Source: Chelatococcus caeni | GTDB taxonomy: Bacteria; Pseudomonadota; Alphaproteobacteria; Rhizobiales; Beijerinckiaceae | DNA: 64,000 bases | Reading direction: 5' to 3' | Assembly: GCF_014196925.1 (NCBI RefSeq) | Contig: NZ_JACIEN010000001.1 | Location: 1,116,001 to 1,180,000, forward strand | Shown here: one piece after another, positions 26,158 to 37,606 of the stretch | How positions within the stretch are numbered: the stretch's first letter is position 1 | How the letters are laid out: the number at the start of each line of letters is the position of its first letter | Translations under genes and position numbers: made by a program | Notes under the pieces: model-generated | The model's input: the letters and a program-made list of their open reading frames with translations, nothing else | The model's database searches: none | Told to the model about the DNA's origin: nothing

Positions 26158-27573
26158 TCACGTCACCTCATACCAGGTGGCGAGGCCGGCCGGCAGCCGG
26201 TCGAGGATGGCCGAGCCGATCAGCCAGCGGCCGGGATTGTCGGCGACGAAGGCGATCCGCACCGTGCGCCCGGGCGGCACGGCGAAGGTGTCGAGCCAGT
26301 AGGGCTCCCAGCCGTCGTCGAGCGGATGCAGCAGCCGCACATGATGCCCGTGGATGTGCAGGGCCTGCACGAAGGCGGTCTCGTTGGTGAAGGCCAGCAC
26401 GGCCGGCCTGCCGCGCGGCACGCGCAGCAGCGGCTCGCGCTGGTCGGTGAAGGCGGCGCCGTTGACCTGCCAGAGGCGCGTGACATCGGCATCGGTCGCG
26501 GGCCGGGCCGGGTCGAGGCCGCCGCTGATCACCGCCTCGGCGCGCAGGGCGGCGGCAAGGTCGATGGCGGCCGGCAGGTCCGGCGCCGGCAGCGCCGGCC
26601 GTGGCGCATCGGCATGCGGCGATGGGGCACGGGTCGCCGCGAAGGTGACGAGCGGCACCGCCGACGTGCCGAACAGGCCGCTGACGGCGGCGCCTTCGCC
26701 TGGCGTGACGACGACGTCGAGCCGGGCGCCGGGCAGCAGCGTCAGCGTCGCGCGGGCTGGGGCGAAGGGCTCCGTGGCGATGCTGTCGACGGCGATGACC
26801 TCCGCCTCCATGGCGTCGAAGCGCAGGGTGAAGATGCGCGCGTTCGCGGCATTGACGAGGCGCAGCCGCGCCCTGCCGCGCTGCGGCAGCGTCACCGCCT
26901 GCGGCGGCGTCACGCCGTTCACCGTCAGCCAGTTGCCGAGCCGGCCGGCAAAGCCTGCGTCCTCCGCCGTGCCGAAGCTCGCCCGCAGGGCGCCGCTCTC
27001 CTCGAGCGCCCAGTCCGACAGGACGACGGTCACGTCCTCGTCCACGGCGATCAGTTCCGTCTCAGGGACCACGAGCGTGCCGTAGAGCCCGCGGGCGGAC
27101 TGCTCGGCGGCATGGGCGAGGGTGGCCGGGCGCAGGAGAAATGTGCCCGGCCGGGCGGGCGTCAGGGTGAGGGTGCGCTCGGCGCCGGGCGGGACCGCAT
27201 CCCCTGCGAGCGGCGCTGCCCCGTCGAGCGCATTGTCGACCCTCAGGCCGAGGATATGCATCGAGACCGGCTGCGGCAGACCGTTGGTGAGGCGCAGCGC
27301 CAGGGGCTCGCCGAGGGGCGCGCGCAGCCGTGCCCCTGCGGCATCGCCGGTGAAGCTCCACAGGTCCGCGGCTCCCGCGGCGGAGGGGTTGAGCTCGACC
27401 GTCGCCGGCGCGGCGGCAAGGCGGGCGCCGCCTCCGGCAGCGGGCTGGGCGCAGGCCCTGCGCGCGGTGCCCGCGAGCAGCGCAAGGCCGCCGAGCCCCT
27501 TCACGAATGTGCGACGGGCCATGCCCACGGCAGGGGGGAGGGAGGAGATCGTCTTTTCGTCGAATTGCGCCAT
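26158..27573 (-). CDS. Multicopper-oxidase-fold protein with most copper ligands missing (SufI/FtsP-like)
   Basis: 471 residues from ATG 27573; ATG 27522 is the alternative and lies just before the Tat signal MARRTFVKGLGGLALLAGT. Three cupredoxin domains can be followed, but the ligand motifs are eroded. The first HWHG-type motif reads SMHILGLRVDN. The HSH motif reads LLRPATLAHAAE. Only the third resembles a ligand site (ALHIHGHHVRLL). The final HCHIxxH block is GRWLIGSAILDRLPAGLATW, with no Cys or His. Oxidase activity is therefore unlikely. E. coli FtsP (SufI) is a similar copper-free protein working at the septum; whether this one does is inference. Confidence 0.72.
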   Translation of the reverse strand: MAQFDEKTISSLPPAVGMARRTFVKGLGGLALLAGTARRACAQPAAGGGARLAAAPATVELNPSAAGAADLWSFTGDAAGARLRAPLGEPLALRLTNGLPQPVSMHILGLRVDNALDGAAPLAGDAVPPGAERTLTLTPARPGTFLLRPATLAHAAEQSARGLYGTLVVPETELIAVDEDVTVVLSDWALEESGALRASFGTAEDAGFAGRLGNWLTVNGVTPPQAVTLPQRGRARLRLVNAANARIFTLRFDAMEAEVIAVDSIATEPFAPARATLTLLPGARLDVVVTPGEGAAVSGLFGTSAVPLVTFAATRAPSPHADAPRPALPAPDLPAAIDLAAALRAEAVISGGLDPARPATDADVTRLWQVNGAAFTDQREPLLRVPRGRPAVLAFTNETAFVQALHIHGHHVRLLHPLDDGWEPYWLDTFAVPPGRTVRIAFVADNPGRWLIGSAILDRLPAGLATWYEVT

Positions 27574-27709
27574 GGAGACCGTCGCCGCGTCGGGAGGCTC
27601 AGATCTAGCGCGAAGCGGTGTCCGGAACGAGGGAGCGGCGGCACTTTTTCGCTCCCTTCGCGCGGCTCCGCCGGAGTGCAGGGCACAAAAGGCGGCGCGC
27701 GTCATTTTT

Positions 27710-27738
27710 TTGCTGCATCACGCTTCTGTCATGATATA
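27710..27738 (+). promoter_or_regulatory. Candidate tRNA-Leu promoter
   Basis: TTGCTG (27710-27715) and GATATA (27733-27738) with a 17-bp spacer, about 48 bp before the tRNA-Leu 5' end. Confidence 0.4.
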
Positions 27739-27785
27739 GAGCCCCGTCCCGGAAGGGGTCTTGCCCGCAAGGCGAGGCTCCGGTT

Positions 27786-27871
<86 letters not shown>

Positions 27872-27945
27872 TGCGCCTTGGTGAGGTTCGGCGCGGCCGA
27901 CCCTTGTGAATGATCATTCAGAGCGAACGGAATAGAGCTGTAAAG

Positions 27946-29349
27946 ATGCAGGCGACGCAAACCCTGTCCGAGGGGCTCAAACGCGAGTTCAAGGTGGTCG
28001 TGCCGGCCGCCGATCTGGAAACGAAGCTCACGGGCGAGCTGGCCGGACTGAAAGATCGTGTCCGCATCAACGGCTTCCGCCCGGGCAAGGTGCCGCTGAC
28101 GCACCTGCGCCGGCTCTATGGCCGTGCCGTGATGGCGGATGTGGTGCAGAGCGCCGTCAACGACGCCAACCGCCAGATCGTCGAGGAGCATTCGCTCAAG
28201 CTCGCCCAGGAGCCTCAGGTCACGTTCCCCGAGAACAAGGACGAGATCGAGGCCGTGATGGAGGCGAAGGCGGATCTTGCCTTCACCGTCGCGCTCGAGG
28301 TCCTGCCGCAGATCGAGATCAAGGACTTCTCCGGCATCGAGCTGACCAAGGAGGTCGCCGAGATCGGCGACGCCGAGGTCGACGAGGCGCTGGAGCGGAT
28401 GGCCAAGCAGAACCGCAGCTTCTCCTCGAAGGACGGCGCCGCGGAGACGGGCGACCGCCTGACGGTCGACTTCGTCGGCACCATCGACGGTGAGGCCTTC
28501 GAGGGCGGCACCGCCGAGGACATCAAGGTCGAGATCGGCTCGAACTCCTTCATCCCGGGCTTCGAGGAGCAGCTCGTCGGCGCCAAGGCCGGCGAAGACC
28601 GCACCGTCGACGTCTCCTTCCCCGAGAACTACCTGGCGCCGAACCTCGCCGGCAAGGCCGCGTCCTTCGCCGTGAAGGTCAAGGACGTCGAGGCTCCCGA
28701 CGCGCTCAAGATCGACGACGAGCTCGCCAAGGGCTTCGGCATGGAGTCGCTCGACAAGCTCAAGGACGCCGTGCGCGAGGCCATCGGGCGCGACTTCGCC
28801 GCCCAGTCCCGGCGCAAGCTGAAGCGCATCCTGCTCGACGCCCTCGACGAGCAGTACACCTTCGACCTGCCGCCGAGCCTCGTCGAGCAGGAATTCGCCG
28901 GCGTGTGGAACCAGGTCGAAGCCGAGATGAAGCAGTCCGGCAAGACCTTCGCCGACGAGGACACGACCGAGGAGGAGGCGCGCGCCGAATATCGCCGCAT
29001 CGCCGAGCGTCGCGTGCGACTCGGTCTGGTCCTTGCGGAAATCGGCGAGAAGGCCGATGTAAAGATCACGGACGACGAGGTGACCCAGGCTGTCATCGAG
29101 CGCGCCCGCCAGTTCCCCGGCCAGGAGAAGGCCGTGTGGGACTACTATCGCAAGAACCCGCAGGCGCTCGCCGAGATCCGCGCCCCGATCTTCGAGGAGA
29201 AGGTGGTCGACCACCTCCTCGGCCAGGTCAAGGTGACGGAGAAGGCGGTGTCGCGCGAGGCTCTGTTCTCGGACGACGAGGACGGCGAGGCTGGCGCGGA
29301 CGAGGGCAAGAAGGCCAAGAAGGCCTCCAAGTCCAAGAAAAAGGCGTAA
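27946..29349 (+). CDS. tig: Trigger factor, ribosome-associated chaperone and prolyl isomerase
   Basis: 467 residues from ATG 27946 ([19 protein letters not shown], the family start); an upstream in-frame ATG at 27910 would add 12 residues not seen in the family. Ribosome-binding signature: [17 protein letters not shown] (~44-60). FKBP domain (~160-245): [20 protein letters not shown] and [20 protein letters not shown]. The C-terminal arm domain ends in an acidic then Lys-rich tail ([20 protein letters not shown]). It folds nascent chains at the exit tunnel. Followed by clpP, clpX and lon, the usual block. Confidence 0.95.
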   Translation: MQATQTLSEGLKREFKVVVPAADLETKLTGELAGLKDRVRINGFRPGKVPLTHLRRLYGRAVMADVVQSAVNDANRQIVEEHSLKLAQEPQVTFPENKDEIEAVMEAKADLAFTVALEVLPQIEIKDFSGIELTKEVAEIGDAEVDEALERMAKQNRSFSSKDGAAETGDRLTVDFVGTIDGEAFEGGTAEDIKVEIGSNSFIPGFEEQLVGAKAGEDRTVDVSFPENYLAPNLAGKAASFAVKVKDVEAPDALKIDDELAKGFGMESLDKLKDAVREAIGRDFAAQSRRKLKRILLDALDEQYTFDLPPSLVEQEFAGVWNQVEAEMKQSGKTFADEDTTEEEARAEYRRIAERRVRLGLVLAEIGEKADVKITDDEVTQAVIERARQFPGQEKAVWDYYRKNPQALAEIRAPIFEEKVVDHLLGQVKVTEKAVSREALFSDDEDGEAGADEGKKAKKASKSKKKA

Positions 29350-29357
29350 CAGGCTAT

Positions 29358-29391
29358 CCTGCGGGCGATTCGCTGCAGGATCGCCCGCAGG
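29358..29391. promoter_or_regulatory. Hairpin between tig and clpP
   Basis: Perfect 12-bp stem CCTGCGGGCGAT / ATCGCCCGCAGG with a 10-base loop and no T run. It may be a weak terminator or processing site separating tig from clpP. Confidence 0.5.
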
Positions 29392-29434
29392 GTCGGTTCA
29401 CGGCCGCGGGCATTCGGAACCGACGAGGAAGACG

Positions 29435-30058
29435 ATGAGGGATCCGTTAGAGGTCTATAACAACACGCTCGTGCCGATGGTGGTGGAGCAGTCCAACCGC
29501 GGCGAGCGTGCGTTCGATATCTATTCCCGCCTCCTGCGCGAGCGAATCATCTTCCTCACCGGCCCGGTGGAGGATTACTCGGCCTCGCTCATCGTGGCGC
29601 AGCTGCTGTTCCTCGAGGCGGAGAACCCGAAGAAGGAAATCTCCTTCTACATCAACTCCCCGGGCGGGGTGGTGACGTCGGGACTGTCCATCTACGACAC
29701 GATGCAGTTCATCCGTTGTCCCGTTTCGACCCTGTGCATCGGCCAGGCGGCCTCCATGGGCTCGCTCCTTCTCGCTGCGGGCGAGGCCGGACAGCGTTTC
29801 GCACTGCCGAATGCGCGCATCATGGTGCACCAGCCGTCGGGCGGCTTCCAGGGCCAGGCGACGGACATTCTCATCCACGCGCGCGAGATCGAGGCGCTGA
29901 AGCGCCGCCTCAACGAGATCTACGTGAAGCACACGGGCAAGGATCTCGTCTCCATCGAGCAGGCTCTGGAGCGCGATTTCTTCATGACCGCCGATGCGGC
30001 CCGCGACTTCGGCCTCATCGACCAGGTGCTGGCGACGCGCCCGGAGGTGGCGGCCTGA
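29435..30058 (+). CDS. clpP: ATP-dependent Clp protease proteolytic subunit
   Basis: 207 residues, normal length. Catalytic triad S107 (GQAASMGS), H132 (MVHQPSGG) and D181 ([11 protein letters not shown]). N-terminal propeptide [20 protein letters not shown] is likely trimmed. Forms the tetradecameric chamber fed by ClpX, encoded 236 bp downstream. The ribosome site GAGGAAG lies 4 bp before the ATG. Confidence 0.97.
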   Translation: MRDPLEVYNNTLVPMVVEQSNRGERAFDIYSRLLRERIIFLTGPVEDYSASLIVAQLLFLEAENPKKEISFYINSPGGVVTSGLSIYDTMQFIRCPVSTLCIGQAASMGSLLLAAGEAGQRFALPNARIMVHQPSGGFQGQATDILIHAREIEALKRRLNEIYVKHTGKDLVSIEQALERDFFMTADAARDFGLIDQVLATRPEVAA

Positions 30059-30294
30059 TCGAGGTTGTCCCCAAGGGCGGGGCGGGGGACGGGCGCCGGC
30101 TCCGGCGTGCCGTCCCATTTCTGTTGATCGGCATGCGGCACCATGTTTGCATGGTAGCCGTCATCGAATGAATCGGCGCGCTGGCGCCGGGCGAAGATCG
30201 CGGAATTACCCTTTCTTAGATCGACGCCTATATGAAGATGTGATGACGCTCGTACCGCGTGGTGCGGCACGGGCGGATCGAGCGGAGACGGACC

Positions 30295-31560
30295 ATGAGC
30301 AAGACCAGCGGTGGCGACGCCAAGAGCACGCTCTACTGCTCATTCTGCGGCAAGAGCCAGCACGAGGTCCGCAAGCTCATCGCTGGACCGACCGTGTTCA
30401 TCTGCGACGAGTGTGTGGAACTGTGCATGGACATCATCCGCGAGGAATCCAAGTCCTCGCTGGTGAAATCCCGCGACGGCGTGCCGACGCCGAAGGAGAT
30501 CAGCAAGGTCCTCGACGATTACGTGATCGGCCAGGACCATGCCAAGAAGGTGCTCTCCGTCGCGGTGCACAACCACTACAAGCGCCTCGCGCATGCGACG
30601 AAGCACAACGACGTCGAACTGGCGAAGTCGAACATCCTGCTCGTCGGGCCGACCGGCTCGGGCAAGACGCTGCTCGCCCAGACGCTGGCGCGCATCCTCG
30701 ACGTGCCGTTCACGATGGCGGATGCGACCACCCTGACGGAGGCCGGCTACGTCGGCGAGGATGTCGAGAACATCATTCTCAAGCTGCTTCAGGCCTCGGA
30801 CTACAACGTCGAGCGCGCCCAGCGCGGCATCGTCTACATCGACGAGATCGACAAGATCTCGCGCAAGTCCGACAATCCCTCGATCACCCGCGACGTGTCG
30901 GGCGAGGGCGTGCAGCAGGCGCTCCTGAAGATCATGGAGGGCACGGTGGCCTCGGTGCCGCCCCAGGGCGGGCGCAAGCATCCGCAGCAGGAGTTCCTGC
31001 AGGTCGACACCACCAACATCCTCTTCATCTGCGGCGGCGCCTTCGCCGGGCTCGAGCGTATCATCAGCGCCCGCGGCAAGGGCACCTCGATCGGCTTCGG
31101 CGCGACCGTGCAGGCCCCGGACGACCGGCGCACGGGCGAGATCTTCCGTGAGGTCGAGCCGGAGGATCTGCTGAAGTTCGGCCTCATCCCCGAGTTCGTC
31201 GGCCGCCTGCCGGTCATCGCGACGCTGGAGGATCTCGACGAGGCCGCCCTGACGACGATCCTCAAGGAGCCGAAGAACGCGCTGGTCAAGCAGTACCAGC
31301 GGCTCTTCGACATGGAGAACGTCGAGCTCACCTTCTCGGACGAGGCGCTCGGGCTCATCGCCCGCAAGGCGATCGAGCGCAAGACCGGCGCTCGCGGCCT
31401 GAGGTCCATCATGGAGGGCATCCTGCTCGACACCATGTATGACCTGCCCGGCCTCGAGGGCGTGGAGCAGATCGTCATCAGCCCGGAGGTGGTCGAGGGC
31501 AAGGCCAAGCCCTTGTTCATCTACGCGGATCGACAGGCGGAAACGAGCGCCAGCGCCTGA
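30295..31560 (+). CDS. clpX: Clp protease ATPase subunit ClpX
   Basis: 421 residues from ATG 30295 (GCGGAGACGG upstream). N-terminal zinc-binding domain: [11 protein letters not shown] and [10 protein letters not shown], four cysteines. AAA+ domain: Walker [13 protein letters not shown], pore-loop [10 protein letters not shown], Walker [10 protein letters not shown], and [15 protein letters not shown] for sensor 2. The IGF-type loop for ClpP docking is SIGFGATVQ. Unfolds substrates and feeds ClpP. The 236 bp between clpP and clpX probably contain a separate promoter; no clear element is seen. Confidence 0.97.
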   Translation: MSKTSGGDAKSTLYCSFCGKSQHEVRKLIAGPTVFICDECVELCMDIIREESKSSLVKSRDGVPTPKEISKVLDDYVIGQDHAKKVLSVAVHNHYKRLAHATKHNDVELAKSNILLVGPTGSGKTLLAQTLARILDVPFTMADATTLTEAGYVGEDVENIILKLLQASDYNVERAQRGIVYIDEIDKISRKSDNPSITRDVSGEGVQQALLKIMEGTVASVPPQGGRKHPQQEFLQVDTTNILFICGGAFAGLERIISARGKGTSIGFGATVQAPDDRRTGEIFREVEPEDLLKFGLIPEFVGRLPVIATLEDLDEAALTTILKEPKNALVKQYQRLFDMENVELTFSDEALGLIARKAIERKTGARGLRSIMEGILLDTMYDLPGLEGVEQIVISPEVVEGKAKPLFIYADRQAETSASA

Positions 31561-31629
31561 CACGCGCTCGCTCGCCGGTTGCACGGAGCAGGGCCGATCA
31601 CCGTTTTGCGAGCAGGCCCTGCGTCCTTT

Positions 31630-31660
31630 CTTGAAACACACGGCACGGGACGCCACCTAA
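31630..31660 (+). promoter_or_regulatory. lon: Candidate heat-shock-type promoter of lon
   Basis: CTTGAAA (31630-31636) and a CACCTAA block (31654-31660) are separated by 17 bases, near the alphaproteobacterial sigma-32 form (CTTGAA, then CYTAT-like). A second CTTGAAA at 31687 has no partner. The 150 bp to the lon start is long but acceptable. Confidence 0.35.
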
Positions 31661-31808
31661 CGCCCAACACCCGGTGCCGGCATGCTCTTGAAAGAGGTGC
31701 CGGCAAGGTGTGTCGGGGCAGCCGCCGCGGCGGTGAGCGCGCCCGACAATCCGTCCGCTGTCGGCCCATCGGGGCGGGGGCGGGCGCAATGGAAAGGAAC
31801 TGAGGGCT

Positions 31809-34238
<2,430 letters not shown>

Positions 34239-34265
34239 ACGGGACCTCGACGACTGAAATGAAGG

Positions 34266-34292
34266 AGGCGGGACCAGCGGTCCCGCCTTTTT
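34266..34292 (+). terminator. Intrinsic terminator of lon
   Basis: Perfect 10-bp stem AGGCGGGACC / GGTCCCGCCT with a 3-base loop followed by TTTT, 28 bp after the lon stop. Confidence 0.92.
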
Positions 34293-34539
34293 CGTTGAGG
34301 AGCCGCGATTCGCTTGCAGGCCAAGGGAAACGCCGCATCGGACCTTCCGGGCCGAATTTGGGCACCTTCAGCGCCCGATAAGGATGCTTTTTTGTGGTTT
34401 TGCGGCCTGTAACCGTTGCATTTCTTGGGATTCTGCGGCATCGGGGTTGAGCGTGCCGCCGCTGTTGCGGGCGGGCGTGTCCGCGCCATGTGGCGCATTC
34501 GGTTCGCAGCTGTGACGGCGCGAATGTAAGGAGGACAAC

Positions 34540-34818
34540 ATGAACAAAGGTGAACTCGTCTCGGCCGTCGCCGAGAAGGCGGGCCTCACGAAGACCCAGG
34601 CCACCGAGGCGATCGACGCGGCGATTGACGCCATCACGGGCGCTCTGAAGAAGGGCGACGAAGTGAAGCTGGTCGGGTTCGGCACCTTTGCGGTCGCCGA
34701 TCGTGCGGCTGGCACGGCGCGCAATCCGCGTACGGGCGAGACGATCCCCGTGCCGGCGTCCAAGGCGCCCAAGTTCAAGGCCGGCGCTGCCCTCAAGGAC
34801 GCTGTCAACGGCAAGTGA
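34540..34818 (+). CDS. hup: DNA-binding protein HU
   Basis: 92 residues starting MNKGELVSAVAEKAGLTKTQ with an ideal AAGGAGGA ribosome site. The family block VGFGTFAVADRAAGTARNPR (~47-66) is the saddle and DNA-wrapping arm, ending GETIPVPASKAPKFKAGAAL. Bends and compacts the nucleoid. The 247 bp upstream follow the lon terminator, so it has its own promoter; I cannot place it. No terminator is evident before tRNA-Val 122 bp downstream. Confidence 0.97.
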   Translation: MNKGELVSAVAEKAGLTKTQATEAIDAAIDAITGALKKGDEVKLVGFGTFAVADRAAGTARNPRTGETIPVPASKAPKFKAGAALKDAVNGK

Positions 34819-34940
34819 TGTTGCGGGGCGAGCCGATCGCCCGAGGCTGCTCCGCCGTTCGCGATCGCGGATGGGTCCAGAGCCCTTGCGGCAGGCGCGG
34901 CTCGCCCCTAAACACTAAGGTTCCAGGACGCCGCAGTCAT

Positions 34941-35016
34941 GGGCGGTTAGCTCAGTCGGTAGAGCATCTCGTTTACACCGAGAGGGTCGGCGGTTCGAGC
35001 CCGTCACCGCCCACCA
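34941..35016 (+). tRNA. tRNA-Val (anticodon TAC)
   Basis: Acceptor GGGCGGT / ACCGCCC, discriminator A, encoded CCA. D arm GCTCAGTCGGTAGAGC; anticodon stem TCTCG/CGAGA with loop TTTACAC, anticodon TAC (34974-34976). T loop GGTTCGAGCC. Confidence 0.97.
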
Positions 35017-35119
35017 TTCAGGTCTCCGGACCCTTCGTCCCGTCCGTCCGCCGGAAGACCGTCCGTCCCGGATCGTGCCACGGGCCATCTGTGATTTCTC
35101 CAGTCGGTCGGGGCGTTGA

Positions 35120-35142
35120 ATATGGGGCACACCACCCCATAT
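35120..35142. other. Hairpin, 8-bp perfect stem
   Basis: ATATGGGG / CCCCATAT with a 7-base loop. No T run follows (CCCTTACG), so it is not a classical terminator for tRNA-Val 104 bp upstream. Confidence 0.5.
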
Positions 35143-35485
35143 CCCTTACGCGGTGTTTTGTGACCTCCGCGGCGAGCCCTGATCGCATCCACGCCCCCCA
35201 GGATTGCGGTCGGGGCTTCGCTATGTCTGCGCCCCGCGCGACGCGCCCCGGCCGGCTCGGCCGCTTCCTCCCTGTCCGTTCCTGATCCGCTTGCTGCCTC
35301 AGGTGACGATTCCGCTCACCGCGATTCGTCGGCCATGGCTGCCGGCGACACGGTGCTCCCCGTCCTGCATTTGGTTTGCAGGGGAGGGGCTGCACGGGCG
35401 CGAAAAACGATCAACGTCGCGCGTCGCCGGCGCCGTTCCGGCAGCGGCTGCGACGTCGGTGTGCGGGTGCGCCGGCCGTCCTGCC

Positions 35486-35520
35486 GTGATTCATGCCGGG
35501 AAAACTCCGGCGTGAATCAC
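35486..35520. other. Long hairpin, 14-bp stem, 7-base loop
   Basis: GTGATTCATGCCGG pairs with CCGGCGTGAATCAC through 13 Watson-Crick and one G-U pair around loop GAAAACT. No T run on either side. Possible structured RNA or dispersed palindromic repeat. Confidence 0.55.
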
Positions 35521-35632
35521 CTGATCGCGCCGCTTCCAGCGAAGAGCGGTTGCGGCGACGGCCGGCCTTATCGCTGTCCACAGGCGCGAGCGGCTGTTCC
35601 GAAGGGTTTTCATGAGGATGGGGCCAAGGCGC

Positions 35633-35661
35633 TTGACAGGGCGGGATGGGGGTCTTAATTC
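35633..35661 (+). promoter_or_regulatory. tRNA-Asp promoter
   Basis: Perfect -35 TTGACA (35633-35638), 17-bp spacer, -10 TAATTC (35656-35661). The expected start near 35668 is about 26 bp before the mature tRNA 5' end. Confidence 0.65.
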
Positions 35662-35693
35662 AGCGCCACCACAGCGAACGAAGCGTTCGCCGC

Positions 35694-35770
<77 letters not shown>

Positions 35771-36025
35771 CTTTCTTTCCCTGAAAATCAAAGCCTCGAG
35801 ATCCGGACGCCGAACCGCGTCATCCGTGAGATCGCGGCGGGCGGCACCTGGCACCAGCGTGCATGTTTTGTCCGTAGCCGGTGTCGACCGGTCGACGCCC
35901 GCGCCTGTCTGCCTGTCTGCGCGGCTCCCGCCGATCGCGGATGGCAGGAAGCCCAACCCCTCCCGTTTCCGCGCAGTTCACCGCCCGGCTTCCTCGCCGG
36001 GCGGTTGCCTCTTTCGTCGATGGCC

Positions 36026-36268
36026 TCAGGGCGTCGTGATGAGCTTGTAGCCGCGGCCGTTCATGCAGCTGTGCATCGTCTTGCCGGCATCGCTGCTCGC
36101 CAGGGCCCGCTGGCGGCATTCCGTCAGGACCCTGTTGGCGCGGCGTTCGTCCGAACTCCCGGGCTGGATGACGCGCCCGTCGCTGCGAACCCAGACTTGC
36201 CGCTGGGCAGCTGTCGTATTGCATGCGCCAAGTGCAATGACGCCGAGCAGGACGAAAAATCGAAGCAT
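36026..36268 (-). CDS. Small predicted lipoprotein, unknown function
   Basis: 80 residues. MLRFFVLLGVIALGAC is a lipoprotein signal with lipobox L-G-A-C16, so the mature ~65-residue protein would be anchored by its N-terminal Cys. The start has an AGGGAGG ribosome site 5 bp upstream. The mature part contains two more Cys (C51 in LTECRQRAL and C68 in MHSCMNGRGYKL), perhaps a disulfide. The ending RGYKLITTP resembles short outer-membrane lipoproteins of Hyphomicrobiales, but I cannot name a family. Divergent from the glycine-rich protein across an AT-rich promoter region. Confidence 0.75.
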   Translation of the reverse strand: MLRFFVLLGVIALGACNTTAAQRQVWVRSDGRVIQPGSSDERRANRVLTECRQRALASSDAGKTMHSCMNGRGYKLITTP

Positions 36269-36397
36269 GAAAACCTCCCTAGCTGTAATCGGACTCCGCT
36301 TCAGTCGCCGAAAAGCACTTGCGACCTTGGCAGGAGGTATTTCCTATCATGTTTTGATATGATAGCCTTGTCTACGTTTCCGATGACGTAAAGTTGG

Positions 36398-36420
36398 CAA
36401 TCGATTACTAAATTCGATTG
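36398..36420. promoter_or_regulatory. Inverted repeat in an AT-rich divergent promoter region
   Basis: CAATCGA (36398-36404), 9-base spacer, TCGATTG (36414-36420), a perfect 7-bp inverted repeat. It is followed by the very AT-rich ATAAAA...TTTTAT palindrome (36423-36446). The 235-bp region 36269-36503 is by far the most AT-rich in the window. It may bind a repressor or a MucR/Ros or H-NS-like silencer. Confidence 0.5.
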
Positions 36421-36503
36421 TCATAAAAATTTATAACAATTTTATATGTCGCGGAAGCGAGAGGGAAGACTGCGGCTTCGGCTGCGCAACATGGGGCGTT
36501 GAC

Positions 36504-37427
36504 ATGATGCATGCCAATTCGATGAAGCAGCGGCAGCTGCTGATCGCAGCGAGTATTGCTACCCTCATGGCTTTTGCTGTCCCGGCAAATGCACAAGACT
36601 TGGGAGGCTTGGGAGATGCTCTCGGTGGAGCGGTTGGCGGACTGGGTGACGCCGTCGGCGGCGTCGGCGACGCGCTCGGTGGCTCTCTCGGCGGTGCGGT
36701 GAGCGGCGTCGGTGATGCCGTCAGCGGCCTCGGCGATGCGCTGGGTGGCACCTCGGGCGGCACGTCCGGGGGCTCGCTCGGTGGTGCCGTCGGCGGTCTC
36801 GGCAATTCCGTCGGGGATGCGCTCGGCGGCGTCGGCGGGTCCCTGGGCGGCGTGGATGTCGGTCTCGGCGCCAGCGTCGGCAGCGTTGCCAGTGTCGGGG
36901 CTGGTGCGAGCCTCGATGACGGCGGCCTCAATGCCGGTATCGGGCTCGGGATTCTCGGGCTCACCACGGCGGGCGTCGGCGTTTCCGCCACGCCGGATGA
37001 CGGGATCAATGCCGGCATCGGCGTGAACGCGCTCGGCACCAATGGCCTCAATGCCGGTGCGGGGGCCAGCCTTGCTTCATCGAGTGGCGTCAATGCTGGC
37101 GTCGGCGTTGGCATCGGCGGCACCAGCGGCATCAACGTCGGGCTCAATATCGGCCTCGGCGGCGGAGGCCCCGGCGGGCCGGGCGGCCCCGGTGGTCCGG
37201 GTGGCCCTGGCGGCCCTGGCGGTCCGGGAGGTCCTGGTGGTCCCGGCGGACCCGGTGTGGGTGGGCCCGGTGTCGGCGGTCCCGCCGGCAGTGTCTCGGC
37301 AGCCATGTCCGGGATGAGCCAGCAGCAGGTCGCGGCGCTGAAGAAGCGCTGCTCCAGCATTCTCTCGTCCTATGCGGAGTTCGACGACGAACTCGTCAAC
37401 CTGTGCAAGGTGCTTCAGCGCATCTGA
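36504..37427 (+). CDS. Exported glycine-rich protein with collagen-like GGP tract, unknown function
   Basis: 307 residues (ATG 36504; ATG 36522 would drop six residues before the signal). Signal peptide ends ...MAFAVPANA before QDLGG. The order is: ~30-120, Gly/Ala/Leu repeats of the type GLGDALGG and GVGDAVGG; ~130-220, G-[LIV]-N-[AV]-G repeats (GLNAGIG, GINAGIG, GVNAGVG); ~222-255, ten consecutive GGP triplets; and a conserved-looking end QQQVAALKKRCSSILSSYAE plus a second Cys near the C-terminus. GGP codons vary, so the repeat is maintained at protein level. Likely a secreted or surface structural protein; no known family is recognised. Confidence 0.75.
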   Translation: MMHANSMKQRQLLIAASIATLMAFAVPANAQDLGGLGDALGGAVGGLGDAVGGVGDALGGSLGGAVSGVGDAVSGLGDALGGTSGGTSGGSLGGAVGGLGNSVGDALGGVGGSLGGVDVGLGASVGSVASVGAGASLDDGGLNAGIGLGILGLTTAGVGVSATPDDGINAGIGVNALGTNGLNAGAGASLASSSGVNAGVGVGIGGTSGINVGLNIGLGGGGPGGPGGPGGPGGPGGPGGPGGPGGPGGPGVGGPGVGGPAGSVSAAMSGMSQQQVAALKKRCSSILSSYAEFDDELVNLCKVLQRI

Positions 37428-37578
37428 CGCATGGCGAAGGAATGGCGAAGGACAGGCGCGGGCCGCTGGGCCCGCGCAACGGCCGGGGCCGGCTCCAGGG
37501 CCGGCTCCGGTGGATGACTTCTCCTGTCGGAATTCCGGGGCTTCGGGCATCCTGCCCGGCTGTTCCGTCCCTCTTGCC

Positions 37579-37606
37579 CCCGCCTCGCTTCCGAGGCGGG
37601 TTTTTT
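37579..37606 (+). terminator. Intrinsic terminator of the glycine-rich protein gene
   Basis: Perfect 9-bp stem CCCGCCTCG / CGAGGCGGG, loop CTTC, six Ts (37601-37606). It lies 152 bp after the stop codon. Confidence 0.92.

Larger units (their letters stand above)
35017..35693. other. 677-bp stretch without a gene between tRNA-Val and tRNA-Asp
   Basis: Open frames here (up to about 125 codons) show no family pattern and no ribosome sites. The stretch holds two strong hairpins (35120-35142 and 35486-35520) and, at its end, the tRNA-Asp promoter. Between them I see nothing recognisable. Confidence 0.5.

Noticed and set aside
37142-37290. GGP tract as a DNA-level tandem repeat produced by slippage
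   Set aside because: All four Gly codons and three Pro codons are mixed irregularly, so the DNA is not a simple repeat; kept as a protein-level repeat.
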